Assembly: GCA_963797635.1 (NCBI GenBank)
Contig: CAWCPZ010000011.1
Coordinates: 248,001-312,000 of the forward strand
Origin: JAOUEA01 sp963797635
Lineage (GTDB): Bacteria; Actinomycetota; UBA4738; HRBIN12
Direction: 5' to 3'
DNA: 64,000 nucleotides
Shown here: in pieces, positions 54,301 through 62,639 of the stretch
Layout of the letters: each line of letters starts with the position of its first letter
How positions within the stretch are numbered: position 1 is the first letter of the stretch
Notes under the pieces: generated by a model
Told to the model about the DNA's origin: nothing
What the model saw: only the letters and a program-made list of their open reading frames with translations
Database searches by the model: none
Made by a program: the position numbers and the translations under genes

Positions 54301-54366
54301 GGTTCGACCTTCAACCGTACGGGGGCTCAACCCTCGACCGGGCACCAGGGTCAGGCTCGACCCTCG
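54301..54366. repeat. Three imperfect 13-base direct repeats before garA
   Basis: GGTTCGACCTTCA (54301), GGCTCAACCCTCG (54324) and GGCTCGACCCTCG (54354), all in the upstream region of the minus-strand garA operon. Regular spacing is not exact (23 and 30 bases). They could be binding sites for one regulator. Confidence 0.35.
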
Positions 54367-54394
54367 CTGGACGGGGTGAAGTCTCGATGGAGCG

Positions 54395-54781
54395 CTACGA
54401 GCCCTGCTGGATGAACGCCTGGTAGGCGGCGGCATCCAGGAGCTGTTCGACCAGCGCCGGGTCGCCGACCTCGATCACGATCAGCCAACCGTCGCCGTAC
54501 GGCTGCTCGTTGACCAGCTCCGGACGCTCGTCCAGCAGCGGGTTGCGCTCGACGATCGTGCCCGTGAGCGGGCTGAAGACGTCGGACACCGACTTGGTGG
54601 ATTCCACCTCACCGAAGGCTTGGCTCGCCGTCACCTCGGCGCCCACCTCCGGCAGGTCGACGTAGACCACGTCCCCGAGGGCATCCTGGGCGAAGTCGGT
54701 GATGCCGATACGGACCCTCGTGCCATCGGCGCGCGCCCACTCGTGCTCCTTCGTGTACCGAAGGTCCTCGGGGAACTCCAC
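54395..54781 (-). CDS. gcvH: Glycine cleavage system H protein
   Basis: 128 residues with the lipoylation lysine in FGEVESTKSVSDVFSP and the flanking GIDFAQ-like block ITDFAQDALGDVVYVDLPEV. H protein carries the aminomethyl group between GcvP and GcvT. The start is preceded by GGGAGG. gcvPA/gcvPB are 5 kb away in the same direction; no glycine-cleavage T gene of the classical type is in the window. Confidence 0.95.
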   Translation of the reverse strand: MEFPEDLRYTKEHEWARADGTRVRIGITDFAQDALGDVVYVDLPEVGAEVTASQAFGEVESTKSVSDVFSPLTGTIVERNPLLDERPELVNEQPYGDGWLIVIEVGDPALVEQLLDAAAYQAFIQQGS

Positions 54782-54842
54782 GTCATCCTCCCTTTCATGC
54801 CGGCGGTCCGGTGCGGCGCCGTCGGCGGAACGATACTGCCTT

Positions 54843-55430
54843 TCACTCGTGCGTTCGCATCGCCCGTCGCAGGTCGGCAGCGTAGATGCCCGCGGCCAGG
54901 TAGTACTCGACGATGCCCGCCGTGTAGCAGATCCATCCGACGGCGAGCGCGGCGGCGGCCGGCCAGGTGCCCAGGTTCCCCCACGCGATCGCGGGGATCG
55001 ACACCATCAAGGAGAAGGTGGCGACCTTGCCGATGAAGCGAACGTCCAGACGCGTATGGAACCGCCGGAGCGCGACGAGCCCGACCACCAGGACCGCGGC
55101 GTCGCGGACGAGGATCAGCAGGCCCGCCCAGATCGGGAACACGTCGCGGACCATGAGCGCGATCAAGCCGGCGGCGATCGCGAGTCGGTCGGCCACCGGG
55201 TCGAGGATCTTCCCCAGCTCCGACACCTGTCCGGTCCTGCGAGCGATCGTGCCGTCGACCCAGTCGGTGGCCACCACCAGCCCGAACAGCAGGACGCCGG
55301 CGAGCGTGGTGTCGGGGTCGACGATCAGGGCGACGAACACGGGGATGAGGGCGATCCGTGCTGCGGAGATCAGGTTCGGAACGGTGAGGACCGCGCTGGA
55401 TCCACCGGTGGGCTCCGCCGTCCCTTTCAT
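54843..55430 (-). CDS. pgsA: CDP-alcohol phosphatidyltransferase (PgsA-like)
   Basis: 195 residues with the family signature D-x2-DG-x2-AR-x8-G-x3-D-x3-D visible as DWVDGTIARRTGQVSELGKI followed by LDPVADR, and about six membrane helices. It makes phosphatidylglycerolphosphate or a related phospholipid; the exact product cannot be separated from PgsA2/cardiolipin-type relatives. ATG 55430 is only 3 bases after the 3-prime end of tRNA-Pro. Confidence 0.85.
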   Translation of the reverse strand: MKGTAEPTGGSSAVLTVPNLISAARIALIPVFVALIVDPDTTLAGVLLFGLVVATDWVDGTIARRTGQVSELGKILDPVADRLAIAAGLIALMVRDVFPIWAGLLILVRDAAVLVVGLVALRRFHTRLDVRFIGKVATFSLMVSIPAIAWGNLGTWPAAAALAVGWICYTAGIVEYYLAAGIYAADLRRAMRTHE

Positions 55431-55433
55431 GCG

Positions 55434-55508
55434 TCGGGCCGGCCGGATTTGAACCGGCGACCTTCTGTCCCCCAGACAGACGCGCTAACCAAGCTGCGCC
55501 ACGGCCCG
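55434..55508 (-). tRNA. tRNA-Pro (GGG)
   Basis: A 75-base cloverleaf on the minus strand: acceptor CGGGCCG/CGGCCCG, D arm GCGC-AGCTTGGTTA-GCGC, anticodon stem TCTGT/ACAGA with loop CTGGGGG (anticodon GGG), T arm GCCGG-TTCAAAT-CCGGC and discriminator A. CCA is not encoded. It is read together with pgsA, which starts 3 bases downstream. Confidence 0.93.
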
Positions 55509-55543
55509 AAGAGGTGATTGTACCGGTCGCACGGACGGCCGCC

Positions 55544-56860
55544 TCAGCGCTGCTTGCTGTGTCGCTTGCGGGGCCGGAACTTCAGGCGGATCGGAACACC
55601 ATCGAGATCGAAGGTTCGGCGCAGGCGGTTCTCGAGGTAGCGCTGATAGGTGCCGTCCGGTTCGTTGGCGCCACCGAAGATCACGAACGACGGTGGTCCG
55701 GTGGCGACCTGCGTCGCGTAGTGGAGGGTGCCTGCGACGCGCGGGGTGGGTCGCTCGCGTTGCGCCTGCTGGATCACCTCGTTGATCTTCGAGGTCGAGA
55801 TCCTCGACGTCCACCGCTCGTGGAGGTCGAGCAGGACCGGTGGCAGACGGTGCACGCCACGTCCGGTCTTGGCTGATGCTCGCATCACCGTCGCGTTCGC
55901 GAACGGCCTCACCGTCTCGGCGAGCTCCTGGTAACGAGCATCCTTCTCTTCGACGAGGTCCCACTTGTTGGCGACGAGCATGAACGCCCGACCCGCGTCC
56001 ATCACCCGGTTCGCGATCTTCTTGTCTTCGACGGTGAAGCCTTCGACGGCATCGATCACCAGGATGACGACGTTCGCGCGATCGATCGCCTCGGTCGCGC
56101 GCACGAAGCTGAAGTACTCGACACCCTTGACCTTGACCTGACGCCGCATCCCCGCGGTGTCCACGAACCGCACGCGCCCGGTCGGCCACTCGATCACGTC
56201 GTCGACCGAGTCGCGCGTCGTGCCGGCCTCTTCGAACACGACGGAGCGCTCCCGGCCGAGGAGCCGGTTGAACAAGCTCGACTTCCCGACGTTCGGTCGG
56301 CCGACCAACGCGAACCTCGGCTCCAGGTCGTCGTCCTCGCGTACCTCCGGGGCGTCCGGGAGCAGTTCGACGATGCGGTCGAGCAGATCGCCGGTGGCGC
56401 GCCCGTGCATGCCGGACACCGCGACCGGTTCCCCCAGCCCCAGGGCATGGAACGCCGCGGCGTCGGATTCCTCCGCGGCACCGTCGACCTTGTTCGCGAC
56501 GACCAGCACGGGAACGCTCGCGCGGCGGAGCCGACGGGCGAGCGCGGCATCGGCTTCCGTGATCCCCGCCTGCGCGTCGACGATGAGCAGGATGAGGTCG
56601 GCGTCCCGCATCGCGGTGTCGGCTTGCACGCGCGCGAGCTCTTCGACGCCGGTGGCATCCTGCACGTATCCGGCGGTGTCGACCAGACCGAACCGTTTGC
56701 CGCGCCAGACCGCTTCGAGTTCCACCCGGTCGCGCGTGACGCCGGGCATGTCGTGGGCGATCGCCTCTCGCCGGCCGAACAGGCGGTTGGCGAGCGTCGA
56801 CTTCCCCACGTTCTGACGGCCGACCACCGCGATGCGTGGGGATGCGGCCGGCGCGCTCAC
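55544..56860 (-). CDS. der: Ribosome-associated double GTPase Der
   Basis: 438 residues. Two tandem GTPase domains, each with G1 (GRQNVGKSTL and GRPNVGKSSL), G3 (DTAGYVQD and DTAGMRRQ) and G4 (NKVD and NKWD), then a KH-like domain ending in VPIRLKFRPRKRHS. It is needed for 50S assembly. It overlaps cmk by 4 bases. Confidence 0.95.
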   Translation of the reverse strand: MSAPAASPRIAVVGRQNVGKSTLANRLFGRREAIAHDMPGVTRDRVELEAVWRGKRFGLVDTAGYVQDATGVEELARVQADTAMRDADLILLIVDAQAGITEADAALARRLRRASVPVLVVANKVDGAAEESDAAAFHALGLGEPVAVSGMHGRATGDLLDRIVELLPDAPEVREDDDLEPRFALVGRPNVGKSSLFNRLLGRERSVVFEEAGTTRDSVDDVIEWPTGRVRFVDTAGMRRQVKVKGVEYFSFVRATEAIDRANVVILVIDAVEGFTVEDKKIANRVMDAGRAFMLVANKWDLVEEKDARYQELAETVRPFANATVMRASAKTGRGVHRLPPVLLDLHERWTSRISTSKINEVIQQAQRERPTPRVAGTLHYATQVATGPPSFVIFGGANEPDGTYQRYLENRLRRTFDLDGVPIRLKFRPRKRHSKQR

Positions 56861-57522
56861 GAGAGCAGCTCCGGCGCCAGGCGCGCGACGACATCGAGGG
56901 CGGCCAGGAGCGTCCGATCGATCGTGAGGTCGGTGGTATCGATGATGACGGCGTCATCGGCGGGGACGTGCGGCGTGGTGCGCGCATCCAGGGCATCGCG
57001 ATCCGTGAGCGAGCGTTCGACCTGGGCCCGGCCCGCCCGGCGCTGGTCGGCGCGTCGCACGGCACGTTGATCGACGTCGGCGGACAGGTACAGCTTGACG
57101 GGTGCGTCGGCGAACACCACCGAGCCGATGTCTCGACCCTCCATCACCGCACCGTCTCGTTCACCGATCGCGCGTTGGGTCGCCCGCATCAGGGTCCGCA
57201 CCCCGGGATGCCGCGCGACGGACGAGACGACGGCCTCGACCTCGAGGGTCATCAGACGGTTCGCAGGGAAGCCCTCGACCTCCAGTTCGGACGGGTCACC
57301 CTCGACGACCGTGAACGTCAAGCGGCGCGTCAGCTCGACCAGGGCTGCCTCGTCATCGGTGGCGACCTCGTGGTCGAGGGCAGAGGCCGCGAGCGCCCGG
57401 TACATCAAGCCCGTGTTGACGTATGGCAGCCCCAGGCCTCGAGCCAGGCCACGGGCGAGCGTGCTCTTGCCACTGCCGGCGACACCGTCGATCGCCACGA
57501 CGCGCGGACGGGTCGCGTTCAC
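56857..57522 (-). CDS. cmk: Cytidylate kinase
   Basis: 221 residues: Walker A IDGVAGSGKSTLARGLA, VNTGLMYRALA, GRDIGSVVFADAPVKLYLSA and the Arg-rich RADQRRAGRAQVERSL. It phosphorylates CMP and dCMP. The 4-base overlaps with aroA and der place it in a continuous operon. Confidence 0.93.
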   Translation of the reverse strand: MNATRPRVVAIDGVAGSGKSTLARGLARGLGLPYVNTGLMYRALAASALDHEVATDDEAALVELTRRLTFTVVEGDPSELEVEGFPANRLMTLEVEAVVSSVARHPGVRTLMRATQRAIGERDGAVMEGRDIGSVVFADAPVKLYLSADVDQRAVRRADQRRAGRAQVERSLTDRDALDARTTPHVPADDAVIIDTTDLTIDRTLLAALDVVARLAPELLS

Positions 57523-58892
57523 GCGCTCACGACCTCGATCGATGCGCCGAGCCCGATCAACGTCGGCACGAAGCCCGGGAACGACACGTCGGCCGCTTCC
57601 ATGCCATCGACCTCGACCGGACGCCGGGCCGCCAGGGCCGCGACCGCGAACGCCATCGCCATCCGATGATCGCCCTGCGCATCGCCGCGCCCGCCCTCGA
57701 GACCTCCGCCCGCCACCACGAGGTCGTCACCCTCGGCCGCCGCGTGTCCACCCAGGGCGAGGATGCCGTCGGCGACGCCCGCCAGGCGATCGGACTCCTT
57801 CACCCGCAGCTCGCTCGCGCCCAGGAACCAGCTGTCGCCCCGCGCGTGCGAGGCCACGAGGGCGAGGACCGGCACTTCGTCGATCACCAGCGGGAGTTCC
57901 CACGCCTCGATCCGCGTCGGGCGGATCCCGTCGCACGGGGCCACCCACAGCTCGCCGACGGGTTCGCCGACCTCGTCGTGGTCGACGCGGACCTCCGTGT
58001 GGATACCGAACCGCTCCATCACCTCGAGGTAGTGGATGCGGCTCGGGTTGAGGCCGACCCCGTCGATCGTGAGTTCGCTGCCGGTGAGCGCGGCGGCGGC
58101 CACCAGGAAGGCGGCCGATGAGGGATCGCCCGGCACGGTCCCCGCGAAGCCCTCCTGCTGGAAGCGCTCCACGCGCACGGTCGAACCCTCGACCTGGACC
58201 GGGCCACCGAGCGCGCGGATCGCTCGCTCGGTGTGGTCGCGGGTGGGGGCGGGTTCGGTGACCGTGGTGACGCCGTCGGCATCGAGTCCGGCCAGCAGCA
58301 CCGCGCTCTTCACCTGGGCCGTGGGCACAGGCGTGTGATGGTCGATGCCCTGCAGGCCTCCCCCCACGATGGCGACCGGTGCATGGCCGTCCGTGGTCTC
58401 GACGGCAGCACCCATCGCTCGCAAGGGTGCGGCGACGCGTTCCATGGGGCGCGATCGAAGGCTGTCATCGCCGGTCAGCACGGTGCGGAAGGGTGATGCC
58501 GCCAGGAGTCCGGCGAGCAGCCGGGTCGAGGTCCCGGAGTTCCCGCAGTCGAGGTCGTGCGAAGGCTCGACGAGTCCCGGACGCCCCTCACCCTCGACCT
58601 CAAGTGGCGTTGCGACCGCTTCTCCAACCCTGACGTTCCACGTGGAACCGTGACCCTTTGCGTCGTCGGCATCGTTCGAAGCCCACGCTTGGAGTGCAGG
58701 TCGAGCCTTGGGACTGACCACCGCCAGGGCCGCAGCGGTCGAGCGGACGTCGAGAGAAGGCGGAACCTCGACCAGAGCGCTGGGCCCTCGAGCGGTGGCG
58801 GCGAGGATCAACCACCGATGCGCGATGGATTTGTCGCCGGGAACGCGAACCCGTCCTTCGAGGTGGCTGCCAGGAGTGATCCGCACGCGCAT
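57519..58892 (-). CDS. aroA: 3-phosphoshikimate 1-carboxyvinyltransferase (EPSP synthase)
   Basis: 457 residues. VRVPGDKSIAHRWLILAA is the PEP/S3P site, LDCGNSGTSTRLLAGLL the second block, VPGDPSSAAFLVAAAAL and SELRVKESDRLAGVADG the later ones, and GDHRMAMAFAVAAL the end. Compared with most EPSP synthases it has an extra 45-50 residues near residue 60-105 (VVSPKARPALQAWASNDADD). ATG 58892 is chosen because the long upstream frame is not protein-like and overlaps tyrA. Confidence 0.92.
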   Translation of the reverse strand: MRVRITPGSHLEGRVRVPGDKSIAHRWLILAATARGPSALVEVPPSLDVRSTAAALAVVSPKARPALQAWASNDADDAKGHGSTWNVRVGEAVATPLEVEGEGRPGLVEPSHDLDCGNSGTSTRLLAGLLAASPFRTVLTGDDSLRSRPMERVAAPLRAMGAAVETTDGHAPVAIVGGGLQGIDHHTPVPTAQVKSAVLLAGLDADGVTTVTEPAPTRDHTERAIRALGGPVQVEGSTVRVERFQQEGFAGTVPGDPSSAAFLVAAAALTGSELTIDGVGLNPSRIHYLEVMERFGIHTEVRVDHDEVGEPVGELWVAPCDGIRPTRIEAWELPLVIDEVPVLALVASHARGDSWFLGASELRVKESDRLAGVADGILALGGHAAAEGDDLVVAGGGLEGGRGDAQGDHRMAMAFAVAALAARRPVEVDGMEAADVSFPGFVPTLIGLGASIEVVSA

Positions 58893-58900
58893 GATCGTCC

Positions 58901-60022
58901 TCAGGCCAGCCTGAGCGGGTCGAATCCGGCACCGGTCAGCACCTGGCCGGCCGACGACGCTGCCGCCGCCGCCACGGTGAGGTGCACCGTGCCTCGACCA
59001 CCTTCCGGAGAGTGCACGATCTGCAGGTCCTCGATGTTGACCTCGCCTTCGCCGAGCGCCGCGGTGAGTTCGGCCAGCGCTCCGGGGCGGTCGGGGAGTT
59101 CGACCTGCAGCACGGCCACACCGGCGCGCACCTGTGGCTTGGTGGCGAGCCGGAGCCGCGCGGCCTTCGCCTGGTCGAAGGTGGCCTCGACGTCGTCGCC
59201 TCGCTCCCCCACGATGGCCTCCCGCAGCGCCAACAGCCGAGCGACGTAGAGGTCGAGCGCCGCCCCGATCGCCGCACGGTTGGACAGGAGGATGTCGCTC
59301 CACAGGGCAGGGTTGGAGGCGGCGAGCCGCGTGAGGTCGCGGAACCCCCCGGCGGCCAGGAGCAGGATCTCGGGTTCGTCGGCCTCCTCGGTGGCCGCGA
59401 GGCTCATCAGCGCCGTCGAGGCGACCTGAGGAAGGTGGCTGACGAACGCGACGAGACGGTCGTGACGAACGGGATCCATCCGCACGGGCCTGGCGCCGAT
59501 CCGTGCGACCCAGCCTTCGAGCCCGTCGACCGCCCCGGGGTCGGACACCGTGGTCGGCGTCACCACCCAGACGATGCCGTCGACCACCGAGGCCGACGCA
59601 TGGTCGGGACCTGATCGCTCGCTGCCACCCATCGGATGGCCGGGGACGTAGCGGGGCAGGTCGGCCTCCGCCGCCAAGGCACCCACGGCGGCCACCAACG
59701 GCATCTTCACGCTGCCGACGTCGGTGACGATGGCGCGGGGCGCGGCTGCGAGCACCTGCGCGACGGTGGCGGCGATCGCCGGGATCGGCGTCGCGACCAC
59801 CACGATGTCGGCATCGTCCACCGCCTCCCCCATCGTCGGTGCCGAGGCGAACCCCCCACGGCCGGCCGCGAGGGCGGCCCGGTCGGTGTCCAGATCCCAG
59901 GTCGTGACGTGGCACCCCACCCGCGCCGCGGCCAGTGCGATCGAGGTCCCCATCAGGCCGGAACCGATCACCCCGACCCTCATCGGCGGGACCGCTCCCC
60001 CGGGGTCAGTGGTCGAGGTCAT
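58901..60022 (-). CDS. tyrA: Prephenate dehydrogenase with ACT domain
   Basis: About 373 residues: Rossmann motif VGVIGSGLMGTSIALAAARV, the substrate block VPGHPMGGSERSGPDHA, the HDRLVAFVSHLPQ region and a C-terminal ACT domain (VELPDRPGALAELTAALG), which usually senses tyrosine. It converts prephenate to hydroxyphenylpyruvate. ATG 60022 overlaps the aroH stop by 17 bases; an earlier start is possible. Confidence 0.9.
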   Translation of the reverse strand: MTSTTDPGGAVPPMRVGVIGSGLMGTSIALAAARVGCHVTTWDLDTDRAALAAGRGGFASAPTMGEAVDDADIVVVATPIPAIAATVAQVLAAAPRAIVTDVGSVKMPLVAAVGALAAEADLPRYVPGHPMGGSERSGPDHASASVVDGIVWVVTPTTVSDPGAVDGLEGWVARIGARPVRMDPVRHDRLVAFVSHLPQVASTALMSLAATEEADEPEILLLAAGGFRDLTRLAASNPALWSDILLSNRAAIGAALDLYVARLLALREAIVGERGDDVEATFDQAKAARLRLATKPQVRAGVAVLQVELPDRPGALAELTAALGEGEVNIEDLQIVHSPEGGRGTVHLTVAAAAASSAGQVLTGAGFDPLRLA

Positions 60023-60368
60023 CGCGAAGGACCTCCGCACCGTCCAGGTACACGTGCAGCACCTCGTCGAGGGTTCGCTCGGAGTGGAAGTGCATCAGGA
60101 CGCGGACCACCGAACCCATGGCACCCTCGACGTGGATCTCCCTGGCGCACATCAGCGGCACCGCGCCCATGCCCATCCGGCGCGCGGCCTCGGCCGGGAA
60201 CACGGAGGTGAGGTCATCGGTGGCGGTGAACAGGATGCTGATCAGGTCGCCGGTCTCGACGGCGTTGCGGTCCAGCATCGCGGAGAGCAACCGTTGCGTG
60301 GCATCCAACACCTGCTCGGACGTGTCGGCGCCCACCACGATGGCCCCACGGGCCGCACGAACCCTCAT
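60006..60368 (-). CDS. aroH: Chorismate mutase, AroH type
   Basis: 120 residues of the trimeric AroH fold: VRAARGAIVVGADTSEQVLD, RNAVETGDLISILFTATDDL, PLMCAREIHVEGAM and RVLMHFHSE, with the active-site Arg and Glu residues present. It makes prephenate, the substrate of the next gene tyrA, and aroA follows, so three aromatic amino-acid genes are clustered. Confidence 0.92.
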   Translation of the reverse strand: MRVRAARGAIVVGADTSEQVLDATQRLLSAMLDRNAVETGDLISILFTATDDLTSVFPAEAARRMGMGAVPLMCAREIHVEGAMGSVVRVLMHFHSERTLDEVLHVYLDGAEVLRDDLDH

Positions 60369-60416
60369 CCGGTCCTCCTCGAGGTCGCCGGAGCGGGACG
60401 CCCCGGCGGCTTCAGG

Positions 60417-61175
60417 CTACCTGGACGGGGGCCGTGAAGCCTTGCGGGGCGGCGGACCGTCGGCGTCCTTCGCGAGGGCCTGGACCTCCTCGCGCGTGAG
60501 TTCTCGCCACTGCCCGGGCGCCAGCTGACCGAGCCGGACCGACCCCACACGCATCCGGATCAACCGGGTGACCGGGAGCCCGACCTCGGCGAGCATGCGT
60601 CGAACCTCGCGCTTGCGCCCTTCGGTCATCACCACGCGGACGGCCCCACGGTCGCCGGAGGCCGCCACCACGCGGGCCCGCTCGGCTTTCGCGAGTCCGT
60701 CCTCCAGCGACACGCCCGCGCGGACCTTCGCCATGTGCTTGGCCGTCGGCGCGGCACCCACCTCCGCGAGGTACTCCTTCTCCACCCCATGGCGCGGATG
60801 CATCAGCCGGTTCGCGAGGTCACCGTCGTTCGTGAGCAGGAGCAGCCCTTCGCTGTCGCGATCGAGACGGCCGACCGGGAACACCCGTGGGCCGTCGGGA
60901 GGCATCAAGGTGCGCATGTCGGGACGACCTTGAGGGTCGTGCATCGTGGTGACGACGCCGACCGGCTTGTGCAACGCGTAGTACCTGACGTTGGGGTCGA
61001 GGTTCACCGTGAGACGATCGACGGCCACCACCGCGGTCTCAGGGTCGACCTTGTCACCGAGCGTGGCCACCGTTCCGTCGATGGTGACCCGACCCTGGAC
61101 GATCAGCTCCTCGCACGCTCGCCGGGAGCCGAACCCCGCGCGGGCCAAGGATCGCTGGACCCGTTCGAGCGGCAT
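60417..61175 (-). CDS. rluB: 23S rRNA pseudouridine synthase RluB-like
   Basis: 252 residues: S4-like RNA-binding start (ERVQRSLARAGFGSRRACEE) and the RsuA/RluB catalytic block with Asp in FPVGRLDRDSEGLLLLTND, then EKEYLAEVGAAPTAKH and EGRKREVRRMLAEVG. ATG 61175 fits the S4 domain; a longer upstream frame overlaps scpB and is not protein-like. Encoded next to scpAB in many bacteria. Confidence 0.92.
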   Translation of the reverse strand: MPLERVQRSLARAGFGSRRACEELIVQGRVTIDGTVATLGDKVDPETAVVAVDRLTVNLDPNVRYYALHKPVGVVTTMHDPQGRPDMRTLMPPDGPRVFPVGRLDRDSEGLLLLTNDGDLANRLMHPRHGVEKEYLAEVGAAPTAKHMAKVRAGVSLEDGLAKAERARVVAASGDRGAVRVVMTEGRKREVRRMLAEVGLPVTRLIRMRVGSVRLGQLAPGQWRELTREEVQALAKDADGPPPRKASRPPSR

Positions 61176-61180
61176 CGCGC

Positions 61181-61888
61181 TCAGGCCGGATCGTCGACGG
61201 CGGGCGCCGAGGCCTCGTCGTCGGTGAGATCCAGCTCCTCGGCGTCGGCCACGTCCTGCTCGGCCGGGGCCGGGGGCTGTTCGTCGGCGTCGTCGCCGAC
61301 CGCTTCGGCCAGCGCCGCCTCCTCGTCCTCCACGGCATCGGGATCCAGCAGGGGGGCCAGCGAGGGCAGCGCGGCGAGCGACGGGAGTCCGAGACGCTCG
61401 AGGAAGCCCGGCGTGGTGGCGTAGAGCAACGGACGGCCGGGTGCCTCGTCTCGGCCCGCCTCCTCGATCAGGCCGCGGTCGACCAGGGCACGAAGCACGC
61501 CGTCGGAGTTGACCCCCCGGATGCCGCTCACCTGGTGGCGGGTGACCGGCTGCTTGTAGGCCACGATCGCGAGGGTCTCGAGGGCGGCCTTCGTGAGCCG
61601 GGCCTGGCGGGACGACAGGACGAACTGTTCGACCACGGGCGCGGTGTCGGGGTGGGTGTAGAGCCGCCATCCACCGGCGATGCTGCGCAGGACCAGGCCG
61701 GAGCCGCGATCCTCGAGCTCGCGCTGGAGGCGATCGCACAGCGATTCCACCGCTCGGCGGTCGAGGTCCAGCGCCTGCGCCAGCACCGAGGCCGTCAGGG
61801 GTTCGTCCGAGACGAAGAACAAGGCCTCGAGGGCTCGCGTGTCATGCACCTGCGCGTCGTCGGCCATCTTCTTGCTCACCCCGTCCAT
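61181..61888 (-). CDS. scpB: Segregation and condensation protein B
   Basis: 235 residues: two winged-helix domains with ALEALFFVSDEPLTASVLAQ, GGWRLYTHPDTAPVVEQF and ALETLAIVAYKQPVTRHQV, then an acidic low-complexity tail (EEAALAEAVGDDADEQPPAP). It binds ScpA in the SMC complex. It overlaps scpA by 13 bases. Confidence 0.95.
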   Translation of the reverse strand: MDGVSKKMADDAQVHDTRALEALFFVSDEPLTASVLAQALDLDRRAVESLCDRLQRELEDRGSGLVLRSIAGGWRLYTHPDTAPVVEQFVLSSRQARLTKAALETLAIVAYKQPVTRHQVSGIRGVNSDGVLRALVDRGLIEEAGRDEAPGRPLLYATTPGFLERLGLPSLAALPSLAPLLDPDAVEDEEAALAEAVGDDADEQPPAPAEQDVADAEELDLTDDEASAPAVDDPA

Positions 61889-62583
61889 GCCACTTCGATG
61901 TCCCCGAAGGTCTGCGCCTGCGCGAGCTCGACCTTGCCTTCACGGTACAGCTCCAGGATCGCGAGGAACCGCACCACCACGTGGATCCGTTCCTCGCAGT
62001 CGGCGACCAGCTCCCGGAAGGTGGCTCCCTGGCCGATCGAGGTGATCCGGTCCTCCAGCGTCGTCATCGCCTCGGCCACGGTGTAGCGCACCGGCGTCAC
62101 GTGGGAGAGGTCGAGCATCGGGGGCGGTCGCAGGAGCTGGGCCGCGAGCGTGGCGAGCATCTCGGGCTTGAGATGCGTCATCGGGTCCGGGTACAGGTGC
62201 GAGTACTCGGGGCCCGGTCCGACGTCGCGCGCGAAGTAGCCCGCCTCGTCCTCGAGGCGACGCGCGATCTCCACCGCCACCTTGCGGAAGGCCGCGAGCT
62301 CCAGCGACCGCGCGTAGGCGAGATCGGGCGATCCACCGAGGAGGTCGTCCTCGTCGAGCTCGGCGTGGGTGGGCATGAGCCGCCCCACCTTCAGTTCGAG
62401 CAGCACCGCGCAGATCGCCAGGAACCAGGTGGCTTCCTCGAGGTTCCACCCTTCCGCCTGTTTGGTGTGTTCCAGGTAGTGGTCGGTGACGTCGGCGACG
62501 CGGACGTCACAGACGTCGACCTTCTGCTCCAAGATCAGTTCGGCCAGCAATCGGAACGGTCCCGTGAAGACCGGGAGCGTCAC
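61876..62583 (-). CDS. scpA: Segregation and condensation protein A (kleisin)
   Basis: 235 residues. VFTGPFRLLAELILEQKVDV is the kleisin N-terminal helix (usually GPLDLLL), WFLAICAVLLELKVGRLMP and VVVRFLAILELYREGKVELA the C-terminal winged helix that contacts SMC. ScpA bridges the SMC heads in chromosome segregation. It lies 56 bases after trpS. Confidence 0.93.
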   Translation of the reverse strand: MTLPVFTGPFRLLAELILEQKVDVCDVRVADVTDHYLEHTKQAEGWNLEEATWFLAICAVLLELKVGRLMPTHAELDEDDLLGGSPDLAYARSLELAAFRKVAVEIARRLEDEAGYFARDVGPGPEYSHLYPDPMTHLKPEMLATLAAQLLRPPPMLDLSHVTPVRYTVAEAMTTLEDRITSIGQGATFRELVADCEERIHVVVRFLAILELYREGKVELAQAQTFGDIEVAWTG

Positions 62584-62639
62584 GGCGAAGCTGCCGGCCT
62601 GCGCCGCGGCCGTGGGGACCCTCGCTCACGACGGCCCCC

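Noticed and set aside
54782..54842. Glycine riboswitch before gcvH
   Set aside because: Only 61 bases separate gcvH from pgsA, too short for a glycine aptamer, and no conserved core is visible.
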